A DNA stretch of 64,000 nucleotides from Mesorhizobium loti (GTDB lineage: Bacteria; Pseudomonadota; Alphaproteobacteria; Rhizobiales; Rhizobiaceae), in contig AP017605.1 of NCBI GenBank assembly GCA_002356515.1, forward strand, positions 1,178,001 through 1,242,000, given 5' to 3'. Positions 28,882-38,105 of this stretch are shown piece after piece. A program made the translations under genes and the position numbers. Every line of letters starts with the position of its first letter. The first letter of the stretch is position 1. The notes beneath the pieces were generated by a model, which saw only the letters and a list, made by a program, of their open reading frames with translations, was not told the DNA's origin and searched no databases.

Positions 28882-29478
28882 CTATTTGAGCATCGGCCAC
28901 AGCGTCGCCGCCAGCAGCACGCCCATGGCGATGTTGAACCATTTCAGCCGCACCGGATCCGACAGGAATCCCCGCAGCGCCGTACCGAATCCCGCCCAAA
29001 CCGAAACGCTCGGCAGGTTGACGATGGTGAAGGCGACCGAGATCAACACCACCGACAGGAACGGGTGCTCGGCATTGGCATAGACGGCCATGGCGGTGAT
29101 CGCCATCACCCAGGCCTTGGGATTGACCCACTGGAATGCCGCCGCATCGATGAAGCGCATCGGCCGCGCGTTCGTCTCACCCTTGCCGGTCAGCGAGCGC
29201 GACATGGCGATCTTCCAGGCGAGATAGAGCAGATAGGCGGCACCGGCGATCTTCAGTCCAGTGTGCAACGCCGGAAACGCCGTCAACACAGCGCCAAGGC
29301 CAAGGCCGACGGCAAGCAGCAGGACGAGAAAGCCGATGCTGATGCCCAGCATATGCGGCACCGTCCTGGCAATGCCGAAATTGACGCCGGAGGCCAGCAG
29401 CATGAGGTTGTTCGGCCCCGGCGTGATCGAGGTCACGAAGGCATAGACGAGCAGTGCGAGGAATGCGTCGAGTGACAT
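28882..29478 (-). CDS. LysE-family translocator
   Basis: This 198-residue inner-membrane exporter of the LysE/RhtB family has six predicted helices. The family motif near the N-terminus is present as SITPGPNNLMLLASG (about 17-31), with GISIGFLVLLL in the second helix and FQWVNPKAWVMAI in the middle. Members export amino acids or homoserine lactones. It sits between the RND operon and the ilv genes on the same strand but well separated from both. Amino acid export is inferred from the family only. Confidence 0.93.
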   Translation of the reverse strand: MSLDAFLALLVYAFVTSITPGPNNLMLLASGVNFGIARTVPHMLGISIGFLVLLLAVGLGLGAVLTAFPALHTGLKIAGAAYLLYLAWKIAMSRSLTGKGETNARPMRFIDAAAFQWVNPKAWVMAITAMAVYANAEHPFLSVVLISVAFTIVNLPSVSVWAGFGTALRGFLSDPVRLKWFNIAMGVLLAATLWPMLK

Positions 29479-29594
29479 GTTATCCTCCCAGATACGTCAG
29501 CATCATTGTCGCTTTCCGCCGACTGCGCAAAGCCCAGCGCCCGGCCATTGATCGAGCCAGGCGTTGAGCGGATCTCTTTGCGCGGTAGCGGGTT

Positions 29595-30170
29595 CTACAT
29601 CCCTTGCGGGCCCCGGTTCATCGCCGCCACGCCGGTGCGACAGATTTCGACCAGGCCGAGCGGCTTCATGATGGCGATGAACTGGTCGAGCTTGGAGCCC
29701 TTGCCGGTGATCTCGAAGATGAAATGCTCGGTGTTGGCATCGATGACCGAGGCGCGGAAGGCGTCGGCCAGCCGCAGCGCCTCGACGCGGGCGTCGCCGG
29801 TGCCGGCGACCTTGACCAGCGCCAGTTCCCGCTCCAGCGGCCGCTCCTGCCCAAGCTCGTGCGAGCGGACAGTCAGATCGACCACACGATGGACCGGCAC
29901 GATGCGCTCGAGCTGGTTCTTGATCTGCTCCATCACATGCGGCGTGCCGCGCGTCACGATGGTGATGCGCGACAGGTGCTTCTCATGCTCCGTCTCGGAC
30001 ACGGTCAGGCTCTCGATGTTGTAGCCGCGTCCGGAAAACAGGCCGATGACCCGGGCGAGTACGCCGGGCTCGTTGTCGACCAGCACGGAAAGCGTGTGGA
30101 TCTCCGGCCGCTCCGTTTCCTTGGCGATGAAGTAGGCGGAGCCGGTCGGTTGAAGGTGCTGTGCGTTCAT
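29595..30170 (-). CDS. ilvN: Acetolactate synthase small (regulatory) subunit
   Basis: This 191-residue regulatory subunit binds valine through its N-terminal ACT domain (HTLSVLVDNEPGVLARVIGLFSGRGYNIESL, about residues 24-54, given in parts: LVDNEPGVLARV and GRGYNIESL) and activates the catalytic subunit. The C-terminal ALS_ss_C domain follows (about 95-170). It lies 78 bp downstream of ilvB, under the same leader-peptide attenuator. The gene is also called ilvH in rhizobia. Confidence 0.96.
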   Translation of the reverse strand: MNAQHLQPTGSAYFIAKETERPEIHTLSVLVDNEPGVLARVIGLFSGRGYNIESLTVSETEHEKHLSRITIVTRGTPHVMEQIKNQLERIVPVHRVVDLTVRSHELGQERPLERELALVKVAGTGDARVEALRLADAFRASVIDANTEHFIFEITGKGSKLDQFIAIMKPLGLVEICRTGVAAMNRGPQGM

Positions 30171-30248
30171 GACATGGATCTCAAATTCTTGATCTAATTC
30201 TTTGTTTGCGCACGGCTTCTTTCGACAAGCCCTGCCTTGGCCCGTCGA

Positions 30249-32030
30249 TTACACCAGTTCCCTGCCCTTGGCGTCGATGGCGTTCGCCACAGCCTCGTCG
30301 GTGGCCTCGTCGGGCAACAGCATCTCGTTGTGCGCCTTGCCAGACGGGATCATCGGGAAGCAGTTGGCGAGGTTCGCCACGCGGCAATCGAACAGCACCG
30401 GCTTCCGGACCGAGATCATCTCCTTGATGGCGTCGTCCAGCTCGTCCGGCTTCTCGCAGCGTATGCCGTGGCCGCCATAGGCTTCCGCCAGCTTGACGAA
30501 GTCCGGCATCGCCTCGGTGTAGGAATGCGACAGTCGGTTGCCGTGCAGCAGCTGCTGCCACTGGCGCACCATGCCCATATACTGGTTGTTGAGGATGAAG
30601 ATCTTGATCGGCGCCTTGTACTGCACGGCAGCACTCATCTCCTGCATCGTCATCTGCACCGAGGCGTCGCCGGCAATGTCAATGACCAGCGCATCGGGAT
30701 GCGCGATCTGCACGCCGAGCGCCGCCGGCAGGCCATAGCCCATCGTGCCCAGACCGCCCGACGTCATCCAGCGGTTCGGCTTCTCGAAATGATAGTGCTG
30801 CGCCGCCCACATCTGGTGCTGGCCGACCTCGGTGGTGATGTAGGTGTCCTTGTCCTTGGTCAGTTCGTAGAGCCGCTGGATGGCATACTGCGGCATGATC
30901 ACGTCGTGGTTCATCTTGTAGGCGAGTGAATCGCGACCGCGCCATTTGGCGATCTGCTCCCACCAGGGGTAGAGCGCCTTCTTGTCGGCCTTGGCGGTTG
31001 CCCGCCACAGCCGCACCATATCCTCCAGCACCCGGCCGACATCGCCAATGATCGGCACTTCGGTGTGCACGTTCTTGTTGATCGATGACGGATCAATGTC
31101 GATATGGATCTTGCGCGAATTCGGCGAGAACGCGTTGAGCCGCCCGGTGATGCGGTCGTCGAAACGCGCGCCGATGCAGATCATCACGTCGCAATCGTGC
31201 ATGGCCATGTTGGCTTCGTAGGTGCCGTGCATGCCGAGCATGCCGACCCAGTTCTTGCCCGATGCCGGATAGGCGCCGAGACCCATCAGGGTCGAGGTGA
31301 TCGGGAAACCGGTGAGGTCGACCAGTTCGCGCAGCAGATGGCTCGCTTCCGGACCGGAATTGATGACGCCGCCGCCCGAATAGATGATCGGCCTCTTGGC
31401 ACCGGCCATCAGCTCGACCGCGGCCTTGATCTTCTCCAGATCGCCCTGGACCTTGGGCTGGTAACTGGTGCGCGGCGCGATCTGCGGCGGGACATAAAAC
31501 CCCTTGGCGAACTGCACGTCCTTGGGGATGTCGACCACCACCGGACCGGGACGGCCGGTCGTCGCGACATGGAAGGCTTCGTGGATGGTCGCGGCGAGCT
31601 CGTTGACGTCCTTCACCAGCCAGTTGTGCTTGGTGCAGGGTCGCGTAATGCCGACCGTGTCGCATTCCTGGAAGGCGTCGGAGCCGATGAGCGAAGTCGG
31701 CACTTGGCCCGTCAGGCAGACCAGCGGGATCGAATCCATCAGCGCGTCCTGCAGCGGCGTCACCGCATTGGTGGCGCCGGGGCCTGATGTCACCAGCATG
31801 ACGCCCGCCTTGCCGGTCGAGCGCGCGTAGCCCTCGGCGGCATGGCCGGCGCCTTGCTCGTGCCGCACGAGGATGTGCTCGACGTCGTCCTGCTGGAAGA
31901 TCTCGTCATAGATCGGGAGCACCGCGCCGCCGGGATAACCGAAGACATGCTTGACGCCATTGTCCTTCAGCGCCTGCACCACCATTTCGGCGCCCGTCAT
32001 TTCGCGCCGCTCACTCTGTCCGTTGCTCAT
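30249..32030 (-). CDS. ilvB: Acetolactate synthase large subunit, biosynthetic
   Basis: This is the thiamine-diphosphate and FAD enzyme that makes acetolactate or acetohydroxybutyrate from pyruvate. It is 593 residues in three domains: the TPP pyrimidine domain (GYPGGAVLPIYDE with the catalytic glutamate in the HEQGAGHAAEGYA block), the FAD/central domain, and the TPP pyrophosphate domain with GDASVQMTMQE through FILNNQYMG. The ATG at 32030 (MSNGQSERREMTGAEMVV) is preferred to one 13 codons upstream. A leader peptide and terminator lie upstream. The gene is also called ilvI in rhizobia. Confidence 0.96.
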   Translation of the reverse strand: MSNGQSERREMTGAEMVVQALKDNGVKHVFGYPGGAVLPIYDEIFQQDDVEHILVRHEQGAGHAAEGYARSTGKAGVMLVTSGPGATNAVTPLQDALMDSIPLVCLTGQVPTSLIGSDAFQECDTVGITRPCTKHNWLVKDVNELAATIHEAFHVATTGRPGPVVVDIPKDVQFAKGFYVPPQIAPRTSYQPKVQGDLEKIKAAVELMAGAKRPIIYSGGGVINSGPEASHLLRELVDLTGFPITSTLMGLGAYPASGKNWVGMLGMHGTYEANMAMHDCDVMICIGARFDDRITGRLNAFSPNSRKIHIDIDPSSINKNVHTEVPIIGDVGRVLEDMVRLWRATAKADKKALYPWWEQIAKWRGRDSLAYKMNHDVIMPQYAIQRLYELTKDKDTYITTEVGQHQMWAAQHYHFEKPNRWMTSGGLGTMGYGLPAALGVQIAHPDALVIDIAGDASVQMTMQEMSAAVQYKAPIKIFILNNQYMGMVRQWQQLLHGNRLSHSYTEAMPDFVKLAEAYGGHGIRCEKPDELDDAIKEMISVRKPVLFDCRVANLANCFPMIPSGKAHNEMLLPDEATDEAVANAIDAKGRELV

Positions 32031-32107
32031 CGGTCTGGTCCCGTACTGTCGCCCCTTGGGCGTTGCCATTTGGGTGTTGTTGGTCGTTTAGTCGTGTTTC
32101 AGGCAAT

Positions 32108-32130
32108 AAAAAAGGCCCCCGAGGGAGCCT
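32108..32130 (-). terminator. Attenuator terminator of the ilvBN leader
   Basis: On the minus strand AGGCTCC pairs with GGGGCCT around a short loop and runs into six T residues. It lies between the leader peptide and ilvB, 78 bp before the ilvB start, as expected for transcription attenuation. Confidence 0.85.
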
Positions 32131-32163
32131 GTGTGTTGCGCATGGGAGGTTTTCGCCCGGCGG

Positions 32164-32214
32164 TTACACCGCCTTGCCCACGCGCCTTCCTACGAGAATG
32201 AGTGCCTTTTTCAT
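32164..32214 (-). CDS. ilvBN leader peptide
   Basis: A 16-residue open frame, MKKALILVGRRVGKAV, has a run of branched-chain codons (Leu-Ile-Leu-Val at positions 5-8) and two later valine codons. It precedes an intrinsic terminator by about 35 bp and ilvB by 133 bp. This is the layout of leader-peptide attenuation: when charged branched-chain tRNAs are scarce the ribosome stalls on these codons and an antiterminator forms. I infer the mechanism from known ilv attenuators; alternative pairings were not computed. Confidence 0.8.
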   Translation of the reverse strand: MKKALILVGRRVGKAV

Positions 32215-32505
32215 GGTCGCGGACACTACGGGCGGGCAAGGCGCCCTGTCAACGGCAAAAATCGCGCCGGCGATGAAGGCGCTCCGCAATTCGATAAATA
32301 GCCGTCACGATTTCGCGATGGGACACCGCATCGTGCCTGCATCGGGCAAACCCTGACCGGCTCGGGAGCAGCATTTTCCGGATAAGTCCTTGAAGCCACG
32401 CGAAACTATGGTGGGGCGTGACGAACGCCGTCCTCTCTGACGATACTTGATCGTCCGGCTCGGGAGGAGCCACCACGACGGCCAGGATTTCACGGAGGAA
32501 GACTT

Positions 32506-34308
32506 ATGCTCGACAAGGCCCCAAGCAAGAAACTGTCCGACCTGCTCGACAAATTCGGCGGCGCGCTGGCCGCCAATGACATCGACAAGGCCGTCGGTTG
32601 TTTCCAGGAGGATTGCTACTGGCGCGACCTCGTCACCTTCACCTGGAACATCAAGACCATGGAAGGTCGGGATCAGGTCCGCGACATGCTGGAGAGCCAG
32701 TTGTCGAAGACAAAGCCGTCGCATTGGGCACTCGCCAAGGGCGAGGACGCCACCGAGAGCGGCGGGGTGATCGAGGGCTGGATCAGTTTCGAGACCGAAC
32801 TGGCGCGCGGTTTTGGCCATATCAGGCTGAAGGACGGCAAGATCTGGACGCTGCTGACCACCATGGTCGAATTGAAAGGTCACGAGGAACCAGCCGGCTT
32901 CGCACGGCCGATGGGCGCCAAGCATGGCTCGGGCAAGAACCGTCCGACATGGAAGGAAGAGCGTGAGAAGGAAGCCGCCGAACTCGGCTTCAAGACGCAG
33001 CCCTACACGCTCATCATCGGCGGCGGCCAAGGCGGTATCGCGCTCGGCGCAAGGCTGCGGCAGCTCGGCGTCCCGACCATTATCGTCGAGAAAAACGAGC
33101 GGGCCGGCGACAGCTGGCGCAAGCGCTACAAGTCGCTCTGCCTGCACGATCCGGTCTGGTACGACCATCTGCCCTATATCGATTTCCCGAAGAACTGGCC
33201 GGTCTTCTCGCCCAAGGACAAGATCGGCGACTGGCTGGAAATGTACACCAAGGTGATGGAGCTGAACTATTGGTCCTCGACGGAGGCCAAGAGCGCCTCC
33301 TATGACGACAAGAAGAAGGAATGGACCGTCGTCGTACACCGCGACGGCAAGGACATCACCCTGAAGCCGAAGCAGCTTGTGCTGGCGACGGGACAGTCCG
33401 GCAAGGCCAATCTGCCGAAATTCAAGGGCATGGAGACCTTCAAGGGCGACCAGCACCACTCCTCGCAGCACCCCGGCCCCGATGCCTATGCCGGGAAGAG
33501 AGCTGTTGTCATCGGCTCCAACAATTCCGCCCATGACATCGCCGCGGCCCTGTGGGAAGCCGGCGCCGACGTCACCATGGTGCAGCGCTCGAGCACTCAT
33601 ATCTCCAGATCCGACACGCTGATGGAGATCGGACTGGGTTCGCTCTATTCGGAGCAGGCGCTGCAGAATGGCATCACCACGGCCAAGGCCGATCTGATTT
33701 TTGCTTCGCTGCCCTACAAGATCCTGCACGAATTCCAGATCCCGGCCTATGCCGAGATGAAGAAACGCGACGCGGCGTTCTACAAGGGACTGGAGAAGGC
33801 CGGCTTCATGCTCGACTGGGGCGACGACGAGTCCGGCCTGTTCATGAAGTACCTCAGGCGCGGCTCTGGCTATTACATCGACGTCGGCGCTTCCCAGTTG
33901 ATCATCGATGGTTCGATCAAGCTGAAGAGCGGCGTCAACGTCGAAGAGATCAAGCAGCACTCGGTTCTACTCAGCGACGGCTCGGAACTGCCGGCGGACC
34001 TCATCGTCTACGCCACCGGCTACGGCTCGATGAATGGCTGGGCCGCCGATCTGATCTCGCGCGAAACCGCCGACAAGGTCGGCAAATGCTGGGGCCTTGG
34101 CTCCAACACCACCAAGGACCCCGGCCCCTGGGAAGGCGAGTTGCGCAACATGTGGAAGCCGACGCAGCAGGAAGCGCTGTGGTTCCATGGCGGCAATCTG
34201 CACCAGTCGCGCCATTATTCGCAGTTCCTGGCGCTGCAGTTGAAGGCCAGGCATGCCGGACTGCCGACGCCGGTCTACGGACTGCAGAAGGTGCACCACA
34301 AGGGATAG
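32506..34308 (+). CDS. NTF2-like/flavin-containing monooxygenase fusion
   Basis: This 600-residue protein has two parts. Residues about 10-125 resemble a SnoaL/NTF2-like cone domain (DLLDKFGGALAANDIDKAV, then CFQEDCYWRDLVTF). Residues about 165-600 are a flavin-containing monooxygenase with the FAD loop GGGQGG (172-177), the FAD-proximal ERAGDSWR, and a second nucleotide loop GSNNSA (337-342) where most family members have GxGxSG. Related fusions occur in rhizobia and fungi. The second loop lacking the canonical glycines may alter NADPH binding. It is a single-gene unit ending at a strong terminator. Confidence 0.85.
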   Translation: MLDKAPSKKLSDLLDKFGGALAANDIDKAVGCFQEDCYWRDLVTFTWNIKTMEGRDQVRDMLESQLSKTKPSHWALAKGEDATESGGVIEGWISFETELARGFGHIRLKDGKIWTLLTTMVELKGHEEPAGFARPMGAKHGSGKNRPTWKEEREKEAAELGFKTQPYTLIIGGGQGGIALGARLRQLGVPTIIVEKNERAGDSWRKRYKSLCLHDPVWYDHLPYIDFPKNWPVFSPKDKIGDWLEMYTKVMELNYWSSTEAKSASYDDKKKEWTVVVHRDGKDITLKPKQLVLATGQSGKANLPKFKGMETFKGDQHHSSQHPGPDAYAGKRAVVIGSNNSAHDIAAALWEAGADVTMVQRSSTHISRSDTLMEIGLGSLYSEQALQNGITTAKADLIFASLPYKILHEFQIPAYAEMKKRDAAFYKGLEKAGFMLDWGDDESGLFMKYLRRGSGYYIDVGASQLIIDGSIKLKSGVNVEEIKQHSVLLSDGSELPADLIVYATGYGSMNGWAADLISRETADKVGKCWGLGSNTTKDPGPWEGELRNMWKPTQQEALWFHGGNLHQSRHYSQFLALQLKARHAGLPTPVYGLQKVHHKG

Positions 34309-34363
34309 CCGGCAAGCTCGGGGGCCGTCTGCCATCCCGCATCGGCAATAGGAAAAAGCGTGC

Positions 34364-34391
34364 CCCCGCGCGGCATCTCCGCCGCGCGGGG
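34364..34391. terminator. Bidirectional hairpin terminator
   Basis: A perfect 11-bp GC-rich stem (34364-34374 with 34381-34391) with a 6-base loop separates the convergent monooxygenase and PcfJ-domain genes. The plus-strand downstream side is TTCGTTT and the minus-strand side lies after CCGATGC-rich sequence. Confidence 0.8.
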
Positions 34392-34397
34392 TTCGTT

Positions 34398-35540
34398 TCA
34401 GTCACGCAGCGTCACGCCCCTCGCCTTGGCCCAGCGCTCGATGATCTTGCGCTCGTCGGGCAAGGCAAGTCGGTTGGAGAAACCGCGCACCTGCACCGCC
34501 CGGTTCTGCGGGTTGACCTCGATCGTCAGCAGCCGCTCGATCTTGCCGAGGGCCGTGCGCCGCAGCACCCAGATCGAGGCGTAGCCAGCGATACATTTGG
34601 TCGCATACGTCGAGACGCAGTGATGCATCGCTCGGCTTTCGGCGACCAGATCCTCGGCCGTCTTCAGCTGGCGAACGAAGAAGCGTTCGCCATGCGCCTT
34701 CGCCTCCTTGACCGACGGTTGCCACTCCCAGTCTTCGAGCCGCGAGCCCTCCCAGGCGCCCTTGACCGGCGCAGCCCGGCCGCCGGCGCGGCGGCGCATG
34801 GCCTCGATGCGCTCGATGGCGGCAATGTCGCGGTGCCAATCGGACATCTGCTTGCGCAGCGAGGCGAGCGTGCGTCCCTTCAGGCTGTAGGCTCGATCGT
34901 GCCGATACATCGCGCCGACATAGTCGCAGAGATCGTCGATCTCCTCCTTCGACGTTGGCTGCCCGCAGAAGAAGCGAGCCATCTCGCGCCAGAAAGGCAG
35001 TTCGGCGCGCGGCGTGCGTGCGATCTTGGTGCGCGCAAGGCGAGCGGCCAGCCCGAAATCGTCCGTATAGGATCGAATGATCGCCAGCCAGAACGCCTCG
35101 TCGAAGGTCAGGTTGCCCGACAGGTTCAGGAAGCAATGCACCTCCTTGCGCGACAGCCACGCATTGGCGCCGGCCTTGTAGAGCGAGTCACCACGTGCAA
35201 CCGCGACGTACCACCACTTGCGCAGCGCAATCTCGTCGGCATGCAGCCCCGAACTGTCTTGCCAGATGGCCTCGAGTGCGGCCGAGACTGGATAGCGCGC
35301 ATAGAGATGGCGCGCAGCGGCCAGCCGCAGCCGCGCCGGGTCGCGCGTCTTCAGCTTCGGACGCCACAGCCCGCCGTCGCGGATCGCTATGCCGGCAAAG
35401 CCCCGGCGTACCTCGTCGAGCGCCCGCTCGAAATCCGGAGCGGCGCGCGACGCGGGAGAAACCCGTCGCAGCGTTGCTTGATATGCTTCAATGCGTTCGC
35501 GCTCGGCATCCTGCCTGCGCTGGATCATGGACCTGGCCAT
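34398..35540 (-). CDS. PcfJ-domain protein
   Basis: This 380-residue cytoplasmic protein has a C-terminal PcfJ-like domain; the hallmark is a histidine-cysteine-valine segment (MHHCVSTY) followed by GYASIWVLRR and a strand with LTIEVNPQNRAVQVRGF. PcfJ was first seen on enterococcal conjugative plasmids, but its function is not established. The N-terminal 200 residues are helical and unassigned. The ATG at 35540 has GGGAAGAA upstream, which fits better than a start 47 codons earlier. It is isolated, with no conjugation genes around it. Confidence 0.8.
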   Translation of the reverse strand: MARSMIQRRQDAERERIEAYQATLRRVSPASRAAPDFERALDEVRRGFAGIAIRDGGLWRPKLKTRDPARLRLAAARHLYARYPVSAALEAIWQDSSGLHADEIALRKWWYVAVARGDSLYKAGANAWLSRKEVHCFLNLSGNLTFDEAFWLAIIRSYTDDFGLAARLARTKIARTPRAELPFWREMARFFCGQPTSKEEIDDLCDYVGAMYRHDRAYSLKGRTLASLRKQMSDWHRDIAAIERIEAMRRRAGGRAAPVKGAWEGSRLEDWEWQPSVKEAKAHGERFFVRQLKTAEDLVAESRAMHHCVSTYATKCIAGYASIWVLRRTALGKIERLLTIEVNPQNRAVQVRGFSNRLALPDERKIIERWAKARGVTLRD

Positions 35541-36252
35541 GGCCGTTCTTCCCGATTGGAACCCTGTCAGCCGCGCGCAACTCCAGCGCCGGCACGGACT
35601 GTGTCGATCTGGATTGGCGCGACATGTGACAGGTCTCCTCTGGGGATGACGGGTTGGAATGGGCGGGCTCTCTAGGCTCACCGGCAGCTTGGAGCAAGAG
35701 ACATTCTTCTAATGTTTACAATGGCCTGAGGGAGTGTTGCAAAGGCGCATCTCAGGCCTTCGGGCGGCCGCGATCGTCGGCCGGGAGCGGGTCGGCGCCC
35801 ACCGTCTCGTTGATATCAGCGGCATCGAAGCAGCCACGGACAACGACCGCGACGCATGGCTGCGTTGCGGTTGTCAGATTGTCAGGAAATCGCAATCCGC
35901 TATGGCGCGGGTTAGACCGTCAGACCACCGTGGAGGCGCGAAATGCGTGAACAAGTTCTCATCATGCCTCCTTCAAGAATGGTCGATGCGGCGGATCAAG
36001 GAGGGCCGCATGTCTGGCGTGGCTAATACTCCTGAACCATCCCGACAGCAATATGGCGAACGGGGCTAGCATCGGCAGGCTCGAACGAACCGACCGCGCC
36101 GAACTGGCTTGGCTCAGCTTGGGAATGGACCGGTTGTTCGGCGCCAGCGCCAGGCAGACGCTCGCCGCAGCTCTCCGGCCGGAATGCGGCCACCGCGTTT
36201 TCACCATCGAAGCAGAAACACATAGGCTGTCCCTCCCGGTGATGAACCGCCG
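35541..36252. other. Region without a recognised gene
   Basis: These 712 bp lie between the PcfJ gene and the HD oxygenase gene. Several short frames on both strands are open, the longest about 110 codons, but none has a convincing ribosome-binding site, a signal peptide or a recognisable family pattern. It probably contains the PcfJ-gene promoter. I found no hairpin terminator, tRNA or repeat in it. Confidence 0.6.
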
Positions 36253-36837
36253 TCAGGCGCGGTTGGCGAAATCGTGCACGACGCGCTGCAGCAGCGGCAC
36301 GTAGTCGCGAAACGCCCGTGTCTTCATGTCAGCGATCTTGCCGCCCTCGTCCCAGATCCGGACCCGCACTGCCTCTTCGTGGAACGGGTTCTTGCGGAAA
36401 TCGGCCACCTCGTCGGCGCTCATCGGTCCACCCTGCAGCGACAGCGTATGCACCGAAGCCGGCGACAGCTTGGAGAAATAGGTCGGGTCAGTGGCGCAGA
36501 GATAGCGCTTGGCCGCGACATGCAGCCTGACGCATTCGACGATGACCGGCGGGAAGAACGGCGCCAGCACCTCGCCGCCGGCCTCGTCATGATGCTTGTC
36601 CTCGACATCGTCGGGCGAGTAGGTGCCGAACTCGCTGGTGTAGTGGCCGATGTCGTGCAGGAGTGCTGCGGCCACCAGCACTTCGGGCGCACCGTCCTGC
36701 TCCGCCAGCCACGCGCCCTGCAGCATGTGCTCGGACATCGTCACCGGCTCGCCGAGATAGGATTCCGCGCCCCGGCGCTCAAAAATGTCGGCGATGAACT
36801 CGACGATGTTGTCCGCATTCAGATCCTGGCCGCTCAT
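36253..36837 (-). CDS. PhnZ/TmpB-like HD-domain mixed-valent diiron oxygenase
   Basis: This 194-residue HD-domain protein resembles PhnZ and TmpB, oxygenases that cleave the C-P bond of a 2-hydroxy-type phosphonate to release phosphate. Likely metal ligands are His37, His61-Asp62, His83, His106 and Asp163. Tyr27 and Glu30 sit in the pattern YLGE, with the tyrosine-to-glutamate spacing of the PhnZ induced-fit pair. It overlaps the dioxygenase gene by 4 bp (ATGA), the same partner as in TmpA-TmpB. Family annotation is often just HD-domain phosphohydrolase, so the oxygenase role is an inference from these residues and the partner. Confidence 0.75.
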   Translation of the reverse strand: MSGQDLNADNIVEFIADIFERRGAESYLGEPVTMSEHMLQGAWLAEQDGAPEVLVAAALLHDIGHYTSEFGTYSPDDVEDKHHDEAGGEVLAPFFPPVIVECVRLHVAAKRYLCATDPTYFSKLSPASVHTLSLQGGPMSADEVADFRKNPFHEEAVRVRIWDEGGKIADMKTRAFRDYVPLLQRVVHDFANRA

Positions 36838-37985
36838 TCCGCGGCCTCCTTGAAGCTGTGTTCGATCGCCGCAAGCGTCGACAGCAGGCCATCCTTGTCG
36901 GCGTAGCAGCCTTGCAGCCAGCGCTTGCCGGTGCCGGAAAACGCCTTGCGGGCATGCATGACGCGGGTGTTGTCGACGATGAAGGCCTGCCCCGCTTCCA
37001 GCTTGAACGTCACTTCGAAGGAGGGATCCTCGATCAGCTCGGCAAACCGGCGATAGGCGGTATAGTAGGCGTCCATATCGGCGTACGGCACGTCGACGAC
37101 AGGCGCCAGCGAGCGGTTGTTGAAGCGGACGCAGATCAGCTCGCCATCCGGTCCAAGCTCGATCATCGGCCGTTTCGCCTGCAGCCGCACGCCGGACGAG
37201 CCGGCATATTCAAAACGTGCCGGACAGGAACTCAACAGTCGAAAGCCTTCCGGGTTTTCGGCCTGCAAGGCGGCCGCCACGGCAAAACCGTCGACCACGC
37301 TCGACTCGCCACCCTCCACCGTATTCTCGATGCAGGACAGGATCTGCAGCGTCGGCACCGGATCGCGATAGGGATTGTCGGTATGCGCCTGAAGACCGAG
37401 ATTGGTGTAGGCGAGATTGTTCGGATTGACCTCGGCGCGCACTTCGAACCAGCGGCCGTAATTGGTCTCCCTGATATAACCGAACAGATCGGAGACCTTG
37501 CACAGCGCCCCGGATTCGGCCGGCAGACCGTCCATCACCGCAAAGCCGTAGGTCCGCACCGCGGAAAGCCATTCGCGCAGGACGCTGCGGCTGTGAGAGG
37601 CCGCCGCGTATCTGGCGCGCGGCACCGAATTCTGCATCGTCGCCTTGGTCCAGCGCTGGACGATATCGCCCGTCCAACCCGGCTCGCGAAGCTCGTCGCG
37701 ATCATAGGCGTTGGCACTCAGCCATTGCGCGGGAAAACTGACCGTCTTTCCTTCCGGCACGAAGCTGACTTCCAGCGCGCCGCCCTTGATCGCGGCCGCG
37801 CCGATCCTCGTTTCGGCCGGAATGTCGAGAATGGTGATCAGCCGCTGGCCATTGCCGGCGCTGCGCGTCTTGTCGTCGAGCGCATTGTCGCGCAGCCACA
37901 TGGCGTGAAAGCGGGTGCGCCTTCCGCCCTGCCAGCCAAGTTCGATTGTTCTGCCTTCGTCGCCGACCAGCGCGTGGGTGAGCAT
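36834..37985 (-). CDS. TauD/gamma-butyrobetaine-hydroxylase-like dioxygenase (TmpA candidate)
   Basis: This 383-residue Fe(II)/2-oxoglutarate dioxygenase has an N-terminal DUF971-like domain (about 8-95, with [11 protein letters not shown]) and a TauD domain. The metal facial triad is His201-x-Asp203 and His344 (RVMHARKAF). The zinc-binding cysteines common in butyrobetaine hydroxylases are missing from the N-terminal domain. Its ATGA overlap with a PhnZ-like gene makes it a candidate 2-trimethylaminoethylphosphonate hydroxylase (TmpA type) rather than a carnitine enzyme. It is divergent from a LysR gene. The ATG at 37985 follows AGGAAC and starts just before the domain. Confidence 0.75.
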   Translation of the reverse strand: MLTHALVGDEGRTIELGWQGGRRTRFHAMWLRDNALDDKTRSAGNGQRLITILDIPAETRIGAAAIKGGALEVSFVPEGKTVSFPAQWLSANAYDRDELREPGWTGDIVQRWTKATMQNSVPRARYAAASHSRSVLREWLSAVRTYGFAVMDGLPAESGALCKVSDLFGYIRETNYGRWFEVRAEVNPNNLAYTNLGLQAHTDNPYRDPVPTLQILSCIENTVEGGESSVVDGFAVAAALQAENPEGFRLLSSCPARFEYAGSSGVRLQAKRPMIELGPDGELICVRFNNRSLAPVVDVPYADMDAYYTAYRRFAELIEDPSFEVTFKLEAGQAFIVDNTRVMHARKAFSGTGKRWLQGCYADKDGLLSTLAAIEHSFKEAAE

Positions 37986-38105
37986 GGAGATCCGTTCCTG
38001 TCCTCTACGCCCCGCAGCCCGATCCGCAGGGTTTCGATTGCATGTTGGTCGCGCGACAGGCATAACTCAAATTATCATTTTTTGGCCAAAGACCGTAAAT
38101 TTCTA

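Noticed and set aside
35734..36304. Several short frames on both strands in the gene-poor stretch before the HD oxygenase gene.
   Set aside because: No good ribosome-binding site, no family pattern and overlapping frames on both strands; none stands out as a gene.
36858..38105. Long open frame on the plus strand opposite the dioxygenase gene, continuous with the LysR gene.
   Set aside because: The protein is arginine/histidine/alanine-rich without family patterns, a shadow of the high-GC gene on the other strand. The LysR domain starts at the ATG at 38106.
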